Shown: piece by piece, positions 41,562 to 50,036 of the stretch | Position numbering within the stretch: position 1 is the first letter of the stretch | Layout: every line of letters starts with the position of its first letter | Source: JAZDIU01 sp043804635 | GTDB lineage: Bacteria > Chloroflexota > Dehalococcoidia > Dehalococcoidales > UBA2162 | Assembly (NCBI GenBank): GCA_043804635.1 | Contig: JAZDIU010000089.1 | Location: forward strand, 14,589-78,588 | Reading direction: 5' to 3' | Length of the DNA: 64,000 nucleotides | Position numbers and translations under genes: made by a program | The notes under the pieces: model-generated | The model's input: the letters and a program-made list of their open reading frames with translations, nothing else | What the model was told of the DNA's origin: nothing | Databases searched by the model: none

Positions 41562-42515
41562 TTATGGCTTTATGACTTTAATATCCTCCATATATTTCTT
41601 CATCTTTGATTTAATCTCCGACTTCTTTTCGATAATAAGTGTGTTATGTTTTCGTATTCCCTCATCATCATGCCGTTTTCTGCCGGCGGGGCCTGCATAC
41701 GGACTTGGCCGGTTCACCGGGTCGCAAACAAAAGTGGGGACTCCGTTTTTAATTTCCATCGTGCCCTTCATATAGCACATCGGGCACTCTACGGTCTTCC
41801 CACGCAGCCTCACCAGGTCCGAGTGGCAGACGGGACAAGCTTCAAAGAACGGGGTGATTTGTGACATAAGGTAATAATCGCTGCGAGTAAAATCATCTAA
41901 TTTTTTAAAGGCATCGCCCATAAATTTCATGTCGGAGGTAGGCAGCTTTGCTGCCTTAGCGACGCTTTGGCCTAACTTTCTAGCTCTCGCAACCGCTTCT
42001 TCGTTCAGGACAATCTGGTCGGGCCGGGATGTCCAGATTACCATCATCTGTTCGACAAGTTTACCAACCCCGCCGCCCGGACAACGATTTAAGAAAGGAA
42101 GCATCACCCCGACCATATCGCTGCCTCCAACGGCAATGACACCTTTGGCTAATTGTTTTTCCGCGATTTTCTTCCGATGTCTCACCGGGAGCCCCAAAAA
42201 CCGGTCTTGTATCATCAGTAAATAAGCAGGCGGCCTGGAAGAATAGCAGGGTGCTCCTACAATAATTCCGTCATTTTCCATGATTTTTTCTATCAGAAAA
42301 GGAACGTCATCGTTTTTAATAATGCAGCCACCCTCACCGCCCTCGAACCGGTCGTAGACGCACTTTTCGCAGCCGATGCAGGGTTTGATATTGAGGTCGA
42401 ACAATCTGATAATTTCAGTATCCGCCCCGGCTTCCCGTGCTCCCATTAACGCTTCTCTGACCAATACCTCTGAGTTGCCCATTTTTCTGCCGCAAGTTAA
42501 TCCCAATATTTTCAT
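41562..42515 (-). CDS. Iron-sulfur flavoprotein / NADPH-dependent FMN reductase family
   Basis: This 317-residue protein begins with the flavodoxin-like FMN-binding 'MKILGLTCGRKMGNSEVLVR' and has a cysteine cluster 'IKPCIGCEKCVYDRFEGGEG' (the first C-x2-C-x2-C, with a further Cys 12 residues on) like that of iron-sulfur flavoproteins. Next comes the isoalloxazine-site 'GAPCYSSRPPAYLLMIQDRF'. Around residue 230 a CxxC pair and another CxxC pair ('CPVCHSDLVR', 'ECPMCYMKG') form a zinc-ribbon-like insert, not part of the standard family. It lies 70 bp upstream of dctP1 in the same direction. It may reduce, or supply electrons to act on, the transported compound. Confidence 0.88.
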   Translation of the reverse strand: MKILGLTCGRKMGNSEVLVREALMGAREAGADTEIIRLFDLNIKPCIGCEKCVYDRFEGGEGGCIIKNDDVPFLIEKIMENDGIIVGAPCYSSRPPAYLLMIQDRFLGLPVRHRKKIAEKQLAKGVIAVGGSDMVGVMLPFLNRCPGGGVGKLVEQMMVIWTSRPDQIVLNEEAVARARKLGQSVAKAAKLPTSDMKFMGDAFKKLDDFTRSDYYLMSQITPFFEACPVCHSDLVRLRGKTVECPMCYMKGTMEIKNGVPTFVCDPVNRPSPYAGPAGRKRHDDEGIRKHNTLIIEKKSEIKSKMKKYMEDIKVIKP

Positions 42516-42561
42516 ATTCTAAGCTCCTCAAATCCTTTTTCAGGAACCTAAACTTAGACAT

Positions 42562-42589
42562 ACTTTAGCATAATAAAGGATATTGTCAA
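42562..42589 (-). promoter_or_regulatory. Promoter of the flavoprotein-TRAP operon 1
   Basis: On the reverse strand, TTGACA (42589..42584) is 16 bp from TAAAGT (42567..42562), about 45 bp upstream of the flavoprotein start. Confidence 0.5.
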
Positions 42590-42695
42590 ATGCTATCTCT
42601 CTCTGGAATCCTTTCTGTTTTTGAGTATCCTTTTTTCTTTATGAGGATATGTGCGCTATAATCTAACCGAAAGTACCAGTAATGGATGATTCATT

Positions 42696-43502
42696 ATGGT
42701 GATGCCTGCTCTCGAGAAAATGCAGTGCAAGGTCTGCGGTTCACACCTTACTGTAAGGTATGGCAAAATCAAGGGCGTTCAGAGGTGGAAGTGCAAACTA
42801 TGCGGCAGAAACTTCCTGGACAACAAAGCCCGCTACCACATGAAAACGCCGGCTGACCAGGTCGCCGCCGCCATTCGCATGCATTACGACGGACTCAGTT
42901 TGAACTTCATTCGTAAGCAAATTGAACAAGAACTCAATTATTGCCCTTCTATTTCCACAGTCTATAAATGGATAGGCAAATATAGTCGTACTGCATGTGC
43001 CAGGAACCAGAACTGCCATCCGAAGGTTGGTGATATATGGATTGCGGATGAGACCAGCTTAGTAATTGACGGGAAACCGGTCTGGATTTGGGATATCATA
43101 GATAAAGGGACATCCTTCCTACTGGCCTCACATGTTTCCAAGAACCGGGGTGTCCGCGATATCCGAGCTCTGATTGAAAAGGCGTTAGAAAAGGCGGCAA
43201 AAACTCCAAAGGGGATTGTTGCCGATAGGCTTGCACCATTATTAATTGAAGCGACAAGCTACCCGTTCAAAGTTGAAAAGTCAGGCAGGGAGATGGCGTA
43301 CTTTCACTCTATTCTCCAGTGGCGTACCGACCTGATGCGATACCTGAAGCAGTTCGATAAAGTGGTTGAATTTGTTGACGGGTGGCCTATTTACTATAAC
43401 TACTTTCGGCCGCAGGAATCTCTGAAGGGCAAGACACCCTCTGAAGTCGCGAACATCAGGTTTGTTACCTACCAGGAGGGCGGTGAGCTTATTGAAGCTT
43501 AG
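42696..43502 (+). CDS. DDE transposase-like protein, apparently degenerate
   Basis: This 268-residue protein has an N-terminal C4 zinc finger (CKVC and CKLC), a helix-turn-helix region, and a DDE transposase core of the IS6/rve type. The first Asp is D118 in 'DIWIADETSLVID' and the second is D177 in 'IVADRLAPLL'. The third catalytic residue, expected as Glu in an 'IERFH'-like motif, aligns with Ala201 in 'EMAYFHSILQWRTDLMRYL', and the Asp-to-Glu distance is about 15 residues too short. It is therefore probably inactive, or uses Glu199. No inverted repeats or target duplications were found at the ends. It sits between the two TRAP operons on the opposite strand. Confidence 0.7.
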   Translation: MVMPALEKMQCKVCGSHLTVRYGKIKGVQRWKCKLCGRNFLDNKARYHMKTPADQVAAAIRMHYDGLSLNFIRKQIEQELNYCPSISTVYKWIGKYSRTACARNQNCHPKVGDIWIADETSLVIDGKPVWIWDIIDKGTSFLLASHVSKNRGVRDIRALIEKALEKAAKTPKGIVADRLAPLLIEATSYPFKVEKSGREMAYFHSILQWRTDLMRYLKQFDKVVEFVDGWPIYYNYFRPQESLKGKTPSEVANIRFVTYQEGGELIEA

Positions 43503-43552
43503 AGCGATTTTCTGAAAAGGAAATTGAAACGCTGAAAACTGCAGTTTTAGTG

Positions 43553-44884
43553 TCAGCCTCCAAGCATCTTGGATGGCAGCCAGGTAACCAGCCACGGGAA
43601 GTGAATCATCAATACGATTAAGACAGCCGTCGATGTGTAGAAGGGAAGCGCTCCAATTATGACGTCTCTGGTCGGACAGCCGTCAATCATCTGGGCAAGA
43701 TAAAGGAGGTTAGCCATCGGCGGTGTTACCTGAGCGAACATAACCAGCAGTACGAGCAGAGTTCCAAACCAGACGCTTGCCATTGGCGGAGCACCGGGTG
43801 AGGTAGTAACTACCGAGTAGAGGACAGGTACTGTGAATATCAGAAAGACAAAGCCGTCAAGAGGTATCCCGACTATGACTAAGACCAGGACAATAATATA
43901 CATAAGTGGAATGTAGCCGAGATTGGCGTGGGCTATCAAGCCGCCTATTGCCTTACTAATTTCAGTCAGTGCTAGAGTATGACTGAAAATAAAGGCTCCC
44001 ACCAGTAACATAAGTACCATTCCTGAAGTTCTTACGGTGCTGAGCAGAGCATCATTGAAAGTAACCCAGGTCAGCCGCCTGTATGCCAGGCAAACAATCA
44101 TCACCGTGAAGGCACCAATGCCAGCGGCTTCAGTAGGACCGAACCATCCTAGATAGATACCGCCAATTAATACTAAGAAGATAATGGCGATGGGGATGAG
44201 AGTCGCAGAACTCTTGATTTTTTCTTTAAAAGTAAAGTGCACGTCGGGTGGCAGCATTGGAGCATCAGCCGGTCGTAATGTGACCCAGACGTAAACGACC
44301 AGCATAAAAAGAAGGGTTAATATGATGCCAGGGATAACGCCGGCGATAAATAGTTTACCTACCGATTCGTCAGTGAGTAGCGCGTAATAGATGGCTATCG
44401 TACTCGGGGGAATTAAATTCGAAAGCATCGCGCCGGAGGCTATTGAGCCGGTTCTCAGGGCAGCGCTATATCCGTAGCGCTTCATTTCTGGTAGTGAAAT
44501 ACCGCCGATGGTAGCGGCAGATGCAAGAGCGGAACCGGTAACCGTCCCGAAGATAGCCTGGGCAACGATGGCAACATCGGCGAGACTACCCTTCACCCTG
44601 GCAAGCCATTTCATACAAGAATCGTAGGCGTCTCTCCCCAGTCCGGCTTTTTCGACCCAGGCTCCCATTAAGAGAAAGAGCGGAACCATTGACATCGCAT
44701 ATTCGGCGGTCCGGGTAAAGGCGGACCCGCCGATAAATTTTATAGCGCGTATATCTCCGTAATAGAGAATGGCGAAGCTGACGCCAATAGCGCCCAGTAC
44801 AATAAAGATGTGCATCCCCGTCATAGCCAGGGCACACAAAAGCGTCATCTCGATGACGCCCCAAACCCAATTAGGCTCTACCAT
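43553..44884 (-). CDS. dctM: TRAP transporter large permease DctM (system 2)
   Basis: This 443-residue protein is a multi-helix DctM subunit of the same kind as the one at 38.1 kb. Signatures include 'GMHIFIVLGAIGVSFAILYY', 'GSALASAATIGGISLPEMKR' and 'GAMLSNLIPPSTIAIYYALL'. It is the last gene of the second TRAP operon (dctP, dctQ, dctM). The stop lies 50 bp from the transposase stop on the other strand. Similarity to system 1 is high throughout, which points to a duplication of the whole operon. Confidence 0.95.
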   Translation of the reverse strand: MVEPNWVWGVIEMTLLCALAMTGMHIFIVLGAIGVSFAILYYGDIRAIKFIGGSAFTRTAEYAMSMVPLFLLMGAWVEKAGLGRDAYDSCMKWLARVKGSLADVAIVAQAIFGTVTGSALASAATIGGISLPEMKRYGYSAALRTGSIASGAMLSNLIPPSTIAIYYALLTDESVGKLFIAGVIPGIILTLLFMLVVYVWVTLRPADAPMLPPDVHFTFKEKIKSSATLIPIAIIFLVLIGGIYLGWFGPTEAAGIGAFTVMIVCLAYRRLTWVTFNDALLSTVRTSGMVLMLLVGAFIFSHTLALTEISKAIGGLIAHANLGYIPLMYIIVLVLVIVGIPLDGFVFLIFTVPVLYSVVTTSPGAPPMASVWFGTLLVLLVMFAQVTPPMANLLYLAQMIDGCPTRDVIIGALPFYTSTAVLIVLMIHFPWLVTWLPSKMLGG

Positions 44885-44891
44885 TTAAAAA

Positions 44892-45461
44892 TTATCCTCT
44901 TGATTCAGTCTTAAGATAAGGCTCGGCGGCAAATTTCTTGCCCATAGCTTTACTGACCAGTCCAACGAGTGAACGAGAAAGAACCAGAAAAACATGAGCC
45001 ATTACGATAACAAAGATAATGGCGAATGGTGTTAATGGTAGCCGCATTATTTGCGTTGTGCCGCCGCGTGTAATAAAGGAGATAGTCTGAAGCAATAATC
45101 CCCAGACAAGAATAGCAATGTAAGCCGCACCTACGAAAGTAACAACCGCATCTAAAATATCCCTGTTTCGCGGCTTCATACCGTCTCTGAACAGCCCGAT
45201 GCGTATATGACCGGCAGAATACCAGGTGTAGGCACAGGCACAAGCAGTCAACACGACCATTGACATTTGCGTAATTTCATAGGCACCGATGATACCTCCA
45301 CCCAATGTCCACCCAAGGACAACCAGTACTTTGCGGATGGTTACCATCATAACGTTTATTACCATCATAACGATTAATGTGATGCGGGCTATCACGGTCA
45401 ACCCTAAAGCCCCTTTATAAAGGAAGAACTCGGAGTACCACTTGCCTATCTTGCTTAACAA
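44892..45461 (-). CDS. dctQ: TRAP transporter small permease DctQ (system 2)
   Basis: This 189-residue, four-helix subunit is the paralogue of the gene at 39.5 kb. The start is set to TTG at 45461 because the next residues (LSKIGKWYSEFFLYKGA) align with the start of the first copy (MLSKLGKWYSE). A good AGGAG ribosome site lies 6 bases upstream. An ATG 11 codons further upstream would fall inside an intergenic hairpin. It lies 7 bp upstream of dctM. Confidence 0.88.
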   Translation of the reverse strand: MLSKIGKWYSEFFLYKGALGLTVIARITLIVMMVINVMMVTIRKVLVVLGWTLGGGIIGAYEITQMSMVVLTACACAYTWYSAGHIRIGLFRDGMKPRNRDILDAVVTFVGAAYIAILVWGLLLQTISFITRGGTTQIMRLPLTPFAIIFVIVMAHVFLVLSRSLVGLVSKAMGKKFAAEPYLKTESRG

Positions 45462-45478
45462 TTTATTCTCCTGCGTAA

Positions 45479-45511
45479 GGAGAGGCAATAGCATCTAACC
45501 ATTGCCTCTCC
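45479..45511 (-). terminator. Hairpin between dctP2 and dctQ2
   Basis: An 11-bp perfect stem (GGAGAGGCAAT/ATTGCCTCTCC) has an 11-base loop, 32 bp after dctP2. The position matches the hairpin at 40118..40154 in the other operon, though the sequence differs. It lacks a clear U tract, so it may protect the upstream mRNA instead of stopping transcription. Confidence 0.65.
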
Positions 45512-45543
45512 TCCGAGCAACTAAACAGTGTTAGATATGAGTT

Positions 45544-46851
45544 TTAAGGTTTGAATGTATTACCATCTAATGTATGTAGTCCGGTCTGGTTTGAGTAAGC
45601 CTTATAACCAATACCCCAGGTGCTGGTTGGTTTTCCCCAGACCGCATCCCAATCCGCTGCCCATTTCACTCTGGCAGTGTCGTCGGGAGCTAATTGAGAC
45701 TCTATAGGTACCGGGGCTGGTGCGACATACTTAGCGTGAGCATCGGCATAAAGTTTAATAATTGCTGCCGCGTCGGCTCCGCGCTTATAAAGCTTCTCCA
45801 TTTCAGCAATCCACTCATCATTCTGCTTGGACTGTAGGACATCGAATTTTGCCTTTTCTTCATCAGACCATCTGATTATTTGTATGCCTCGCTTAGCACA
45901 TTCTTTCTCGTAAACCGGAACAGTGGCATCGATAAACTGGGCAAAATATACCGAAGCCCAACGCCAGGTTAGAAAATCAAACATCTCCTGAAGGTCCTTG
46001 GGCAATCTATCATGTTTCTCACGATTCATAACTGCATTTTCAGTTGCGGCAGACCTCACTACTCCACCCATATCCATAAAATAGCCGGGCTTAAAGGTTT
46101 CGGGCCAATTAAAGAGGAAGACGCCATTGTAAGCCCAGGAGCCGCCGTCAGCCATACCTTTTTGTAATGCTTCGTAGCCATCGACGTTGGAGATAGGAAC
46201 TACTATTGCTCCCGCCGCCGAAAGCAATCTGATGGTATTGGTATCGGTTGACATTAATGTCAATCCCTTCAGATCAGCCATAGTTCGGGCCGGTTTCTTA
46301 GCGGTAACGATAAGCTGAGGAGTACTGGCAAAGGGGCCAACGTTGATAAGATTCATAGCAGCATAATCTTTATCCAGAGTTTCCCACAGTGGGAACCAGC
46401 CAATCATAATGGATTCTATGGCAGTCGTTTCACCGGGTAATGGAGGCAGTTTGAATACGTCCATCAGAGGCAGGATTCCTTTCTGAAGCCGGGTGCCGTA
46501 ACCTAAGTCAGCAATGCCCGCTGACACCTGGCTTTCGGCGATGGGGAAATTTAGTAGTGAGCCGTTAGGATACCCGATAACTTGCAAACGGCCGTTGGTG
46601 GCGGCGTCAACCGCTTTTATCCATAGGCCCATTTCCGGGTTTGTGCCGAAATAGCCGGGTTTATGAGCGCGATAGTCACCATATTTAAGCTTTATGGGCT
46701 GGAAGGTCGTTGTTGGTGTAGTTGGCGTAGTCGGAGTTGTGGGAATAGTTGGTGTAGTTGGCGTGGTTGGATTTGTCGGGCCGCAACCAATCAGACCCGG
46801 GAGGAATGAAAAGAGAACCAATACAGTGATAATTAGACCCAGTTTCTTCAT
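45544..46851 (-). CDS. dctP: TRAP transporter substrate-binding lipoprotein DctP (system 2)
   Basis: This 435-residue binding protein has a lipobox 'FSFLPGLIGCGPT' and a Thr-Pro-rich linker ('TTPTIPTTPTTPTTPTTT'). DctP segments follow: 'MGLWIKAVDAATNGRLQVIG', 'QVSAGIADLGYGTRLQKGIL' and 'KGLTLMSTDTNTIRLLSAAG'. It shares layout and linker with the system 1 protein, but the binding domain has diverged, so the two may take different substrates. The start is placed at ATG 46851, after an AAAGGGGG ribosome site. A TTG one codon upstream is possible. Confidence 0.93.
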   Translation of the reverse strand: MKKLGLIITVLVLFSFLPGLIGCGPTNPTTPTTPTIPTTPTTPTTPTTTFQPIKLKYGDYRAHKPGYFGTNPEMGLWIKAVDAATNGRLQVIGYPNGSLLNFPIAESQVSAGIADLGYGTRLQKGILPLMDVFKLPPLPGETTAIESIMIGWFPLWETLDKDYAAMNLINVGPFASTPQLIVTAKKPARTMADLKGLTLMSTDTNTIRLLSAAGAIVVPISNVDGYEALQKGMADGGSWAYNGVFLFNWPETFKPGYFMDMGGVVRSAATENAVMNREKHDRLPKDLQEMFDFLTWRWASVYFAQFIDATVPVYEKECAKRGIQIIRWSDEEKAKFDVLQSKQNDEWIAEMEKLYKRGADAAAIIKLYADAHAKYVAPAPVPIESQLAPDDTARVKWAADWDAVWGKPTSTWGIGYKAYSNQTGLHTLDGNTFKP

Positions 46852-46939
46852 CAATAACCCCCTTTGATTTTGTCGAATGACATATTATACTCTCTTCTTT
46901 TTTCAAATGCTAATTTTCCCCTAAGTGACTCAAAAACAA

Positions 46940-47155
46940 TTACTTACGGACTATCATCATCGGCAACGGAATTCTTGTCCGGATTGCTCCCTCGACGGGA
47001 CACTCTTGAACGCAGGCACTGCAATGCCAGCATTCATCAGGATAAGTGATAACCGGAATCTGGCGTTCCTTCGAGCCAAAGAATACGTCTTCCGAGCAGA
47101 CGTCAACACACTTGCCGCAACTGATACATTTGGCCTTATTTATTACGGGTGGCAT
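46940..47155 (-). CDS. Ferredoxin with two [4Fe-4S] clusters (AprB-like)
   Basis: This 71-residue protein has two cluster motifs: 'KCISCGKCVDVCSEDV' and 'CWHCSACVQECPVEGA'. A short C-terminal tail ends 'RIPLPMMIVRK'. In size and motif spacing it resembles the electron-transfer partner of fumarate-reductase/APS-reductase-type flavoproteins, and such a flavoprotein gene lies 24 bp upstream in the same direction. The two products probably form a complex. A good GGAGGG ribosome site precedes the start. Confidence 0.93.
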   Translation of the reverse strand: MPPVINKAKCISCGKCVDVCSEDVFFGSKERQIPVITYPDECWHCSACVQECPVEGAIRTRIPLPMMIVRK

Positions 47156-47179
47156 AATTCCCTCCTATATTGCCCGGTG

Positions 47180-48820
47180 TTATTTCCACTCTGTGACTGG
47201 CTGCCCATTGATTCTCTTAACAATTAGTTCCTTATCCAGTAGCGGGTTGGCATATGGATAATCGGTGCGGATGTGCAAGCCCCTGGTCTCTTGTCTGGTA
47301 TTGGCGGCAATTAATACCAGTTCACCTAAATCAAATAGATTCAGCACCTCCAGGCTGCGGGCTAGCTCGTGCGGGTTTCCAGCTATCATCGTGTCATACG
47401 CCTTTTTCTTTAACCTTCGTAAATGAGTAAGGCCTGCTTCCAGCATAGTCTCCGACCGAACCGAGCCAGCATAGTCATTCATCACCTGATTGAGAGCATT
47501 TTTTGCCTCTTTCCAGTCAGGACCGTCCTCTCGTTTTCGGATTTTATCAACCAGGCTCACGGCGGCTTTGATTTTATCGTTTACCTTGCTCGCCTTTTGA
47601 GTCCGGGCTATTTTAGCATACCGGGCAGCATTCTCTCCGGCAATCCAGCCAAAGGCCGCTGCCCCAGAAATACCTTCACCACTGGGCGATTCATCACCGG
47701 CAGCGTATAACCCTTTTATCGATGCTTCGGCATTCACGTTGGTGACGATACTCCCCCTGGGTCTCAAACCGTAGGTCATAAATTCAATCGGAGTTTTTCT
47801 GAGGTCGATGCCTTCATCTTTCAAATGATTCAATAAAGCATGCATTCCTTCCTGTTTCATCCAGCGCATCATGTATTCTAAGTCCGCGTCCGAGAGACCT
47901 CTTAAATCCATATAAAGAGGTCCCCTACCCGTACTGGCATAGTCTGAGAAGATTTCTTTTCTTGTCTCTATTATCATATCGCTGAGCATTCTGTCAGGCT
48001 TGGTAACGAATGGCCCTACTGGCTTGCCGTATGGGTCTCTGACAACTCCTGTCCAGGTTGCCTGACCGGACCTGACGAAGTATTTGGGACCGGCGTGTCT
48101 CCCCATCATTTCCATATTGCATAGCTCACTGCCCACCCGGTATGCCATAGCTCGTCCATCACCGGAGTCGCAGCTACTTCCGCGAGACCCATTACCCATC
48201 CAGCCAGGTGTTTCAGATGGATATAATCTTCCCGATGCCCCCGTCCCCAGTATCACACTTCTGGCACTGAACTCTATTAACCTATCCTCTCTGGTATGAA
48301 CGCCGATAGCTCCGTTTATGCTGTCATCGCCGAGCAGTTCAAAGACCATCACCCGGTTTATTATCTTCACGCCTCTTTTAGTGGCTTCTTTGGTTAAAAC
48401 AGGTTTCTGCATTTGCCCGCTATATTTCAAATGGGACCTGGTTTTTTGGCCTGGAAAGAAATGCCCGGAAAATTCATACCTGCCTTCGTATTTCATCGGA
48501 ATGCCCCAGCGATTCCAGAGTTTCACAATATCGGGTGTCTTTTTGAACCAGGCGATTACCTTTTCCGGTTGTCTTATTCTTCCGCCCCACTGCCCGAGCG
48601 CCCAGTCCCGCATTACAGGCATAACGTCCGGTCCGTGGACTTCCGGAATGTAGCAGGAAAAATGGTCGTTGCCGACACCGCCGGCACCGCTGTGTACCGT
48701 GTTGGCTTTCTCGGCAACTACCACCTTTGCTCCTGACTCTACAGCGCTTATCGCTGCCATTAAGCCAGCTATACCGCCGCCTATACAGAGGACATCAGCC
48801 TCTACTTTTTCGGTTTTCAT
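47180..48820 (-). CDS. FAD-dependent fumarate reductase/AprA-like flavoprotein
   Basis: This 546-residue flavoprotein has the FAD-binding fold 'DVLCIGGGIAGLMAAISAVE' at the N-terminus, 'KANTVHSGAGGVGNDHFS', and the second FAD motif 'GLYAAGDESPSGEGISGAAA'. It belongs to the fumarate reductase/succinate dehydrogenase/APS reductase flavoprotein superfamily. No heme or membrane anchor is visible, and there is no signal peptide, so it acts in the cytoplasm with the ferredoxin downstream. The substrate could be an enoate or a related acid imported by TRAP system 2, but this is an inference. It is the first gene of the operon and is preceded by a clear promoter. Confidence 0.88.
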   Translation of the reverse strand: MKTEKVEADVLCIGGGIAGLMAAISAVESGAKVVVAEKANTVHSGAGGVGNDHFSCYIPEVHGPDVMPVMRDWALGQWGGRIRQPEKVIAWFKKTPDIVKLWNRWGIPMKYEGRYEFSGHFFPGQKTRSHLKYSGQMQKPVLTKEATKRGVKIINRVMVFELLGDDSINGAIGVHTREDRLIEFSARSVILGTGASGRLYPSETPGWMGNGSRGSSCDSGDGRAMAYRVGSELCNMEMMGRHAGPKYFVRSGQATWTGVVRDPYGKPVGPFVTKPDRMLSDMIIETRKEIFSDYASTGRGPLYMDLRGLSDADLEYMMRWMKQEGMHALLNHLKDEGIDLRKTPIEFMTYGLRPRGSIVTNVNAEASIKGLYAAGDESPSGEGISGAAAFGWIAGENAARYAKIARTQKASKVNDKIKAAVSLVDKIRKREDGPDWKEAKNALNQVMNDYAGSVRSETMLEAGLTHLRRLKKKAYDTMIAGNPHELARSLEVLNLFDLGELVLIAANTRQETRGLHIRTDYPYANPLLDKELIVKRINGQPVTEWK

Positions 48821-48870
48821 AAATTGCCATCCTTATCGACGTGGCACTTAAAGCAAGGCATTGATTTGGA

Positions 48871-48899
48871 ATTACTTATGCTTCTACCGCACCTGTCAA
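48871..48899 (-). promoter_or_regulatory. Promoter of the flavoprotein-ferredoxin-TRAP operon 2
   Basis: On the reverse strand, TTGACA (48899..48894) is 17 bp from AGTAAT (48876..48871), about 50 bp upstream of the flavoprotein start. Confidence 0.65.
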
Positions 48900-48911
48900 T
48901 TATTATAGCGA

Positions 48912-48941
48912 TAGACGAAGTAACGGAATCTGGATTATAAT
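48912..48941 (+). promoter_or_regulatory. Promoter of the rsmI operon
   Basis: TAGACG (48912..48917) and the perfect -10 box TATAAT (48936..48941) are 18 bp apart, 28 bp upstream of the rsmI start. The promoter is divergent from that of the flavoprotein operon. Confidence 0.6.
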
Positions 48942-48969
48942 AGTCTAAATCGAGGAAGTCAAATTAGTA

Positions 48970-49782
48970 ATGCCAGTTCTTTATGTTGTAGCTACCCCTA
49001 TTGGCAATCTAGAAGATATTTCCTTACGTGCTCTCAGGATTTTACGTGAGGTTAAACTCATTGCGGCAGAGGATACCCGCACCACTAAGAAGCTTCTAAA
49101 TACGTATAATATCAAGACACCTATGACCAGCTACTTTGAACATAACAAATTGACCAAGATGGACTATATTATAGATTGTCTCGAAAAGGGTGATGTGGCT
49201 CTGGTGTCCGAGGCGGGCACGCCGGGAATTTCGGACCCGGGACATGAGCTTATCGTAGCGGCTATAGAGCGGGGCATACCAGTGGTAGCTATTCCGGGAC
49301 CATCGGCGATTATTTCAGCCCTTACCGTATCGGCTCTGCCCGTCGATAGATTTCTTTATCTGGGCTTCCTGCCCCGAGGTGTTAATAGTCGACGGCGAGT
49401 TCTGGAGGGCATCAGTCACGAATCCGGTGCTATCGTTATTCTGGAATCTCCACACCGTTTGATAGCTGCCTTGAAGGATATGCTTTTTGTTCTGGGCAAC
49501 AGGAGAATAGTAGTCTGCCGCGAACTGACTAAGCTTTACGAAGAAGTTTTTCGCGGCAGCGTTAGCCAGAGTATAGAGCACTTTACTGAACCCAGGGGTG
49601 AGTTTACCCTGGTCATCGAAGGTAAGCGAGAAATAGAGAAGCCTGAGCTAACCGGTGACATCGAACAAAAACTGCGAAAAATGAGATTATCTGGTATATT
49701 AGCCAAAGAAGCGGTCGGTAGAATGGCTAAAGAAACCGGGTTATCGAAGAAAGAGCTTTACCGAGCCTGGCTTAAACTATAA
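48970..49782 (+). CDS. rsmI: 16S rRNA 2'-O-ribose cytidine-1402 methyltransferase
   Basis: RsmI methylates the ribose of C1402 in 16S rRNA. This 270-residue protein has the family opening 'LYVVATPIGNLEDISLRALR', the 'AAEDTRTTKKLLNTYNI' motif, 'VALVSEAGTPGISDPGHELI' and 'AIPGPSAIISALTVSALP', all typical of the tetrapyrrole-methylase fold as used by RsmI. It is the first gene of a run that continues with a small zinc protein, metG and a polyprenyl synthase. Confidence 0.96.
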   Translation: MPVLYVVATPIGNLEDISLRALRILREVKLIAAEDTRTTKKLLNTYNIKTPMTSYFEHNKLTKMDYIIDCLEKGDVALVSEAGTPGISDPGHELIVAAIERGIPVVAIPGPSAIISALTVSALPVDRFLYLGFLPRGVNSRRRVLEGISHESGAIVILESPHRLIAALKDMLFVLGNRRIVVCRELTKLYEEVFRGSVSQSIEHFTEPRGEFTLVIEGKREIEKPELTGDIEQKLRKMRLSGILAKEAVGRMAKETGLSKKELYRAWLKL

Positions 49783-49797
49783 TAAGGAGATGAAAAG

Positions 49798-50022
49798 ATG
49801 AGACGTGGATGTATTGCTATGCAAGAGGTCGTTTGTGACAGTTGTCATCGCACCATACAACCGGCTGAGCGCTATTTAGCCGTCGATGAAGAAAAAAAGG
49901 CTGAGGTCGAAAAGGGGAAAACGAAGCATTATTGTATCGATTGTGCTCTGAAGAAGGATTACGCTCATTATAAAGAGGAAAAAGGCGAGAAAATACTGAC
50001 TTTCTTTCCTAAAAGCTACTAG
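49798..50022 (+). CDS. Small zinc-binding protein of unknown function
   Basis: This 74-residue protein has two CxxC pairs ('VVCDSCHRTI' and 'HYCIDCALKKDY') about 30 residues apart, fitting a single zinc-binding site, and a Lys/Glu-rich middle. The AAGGAG site 8 bases upstream supports the start. It is placed between rsmI and metG with gaps of about 15 bp, so it is likely cotranscribed with translation genes. No function is known. Confidence 0.75.
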   Translation: MRRGCIAMQEVVCDSCHRTIQPAERYLAVDEEKKAEVEKGKTKHYCIDCALKKDYAHYKEEKGEKILTFFPKSY

Positions 50023-50036
50023 TCGAGGACTCAAGT

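Noticed and set aside
42516..43552. Complete insertion sequence with inverted repeats
   Set aside because: I compared the ends around the transposase-like gene and found no convincing terminal inverted repeats or target duplication, so only the gene is reported.
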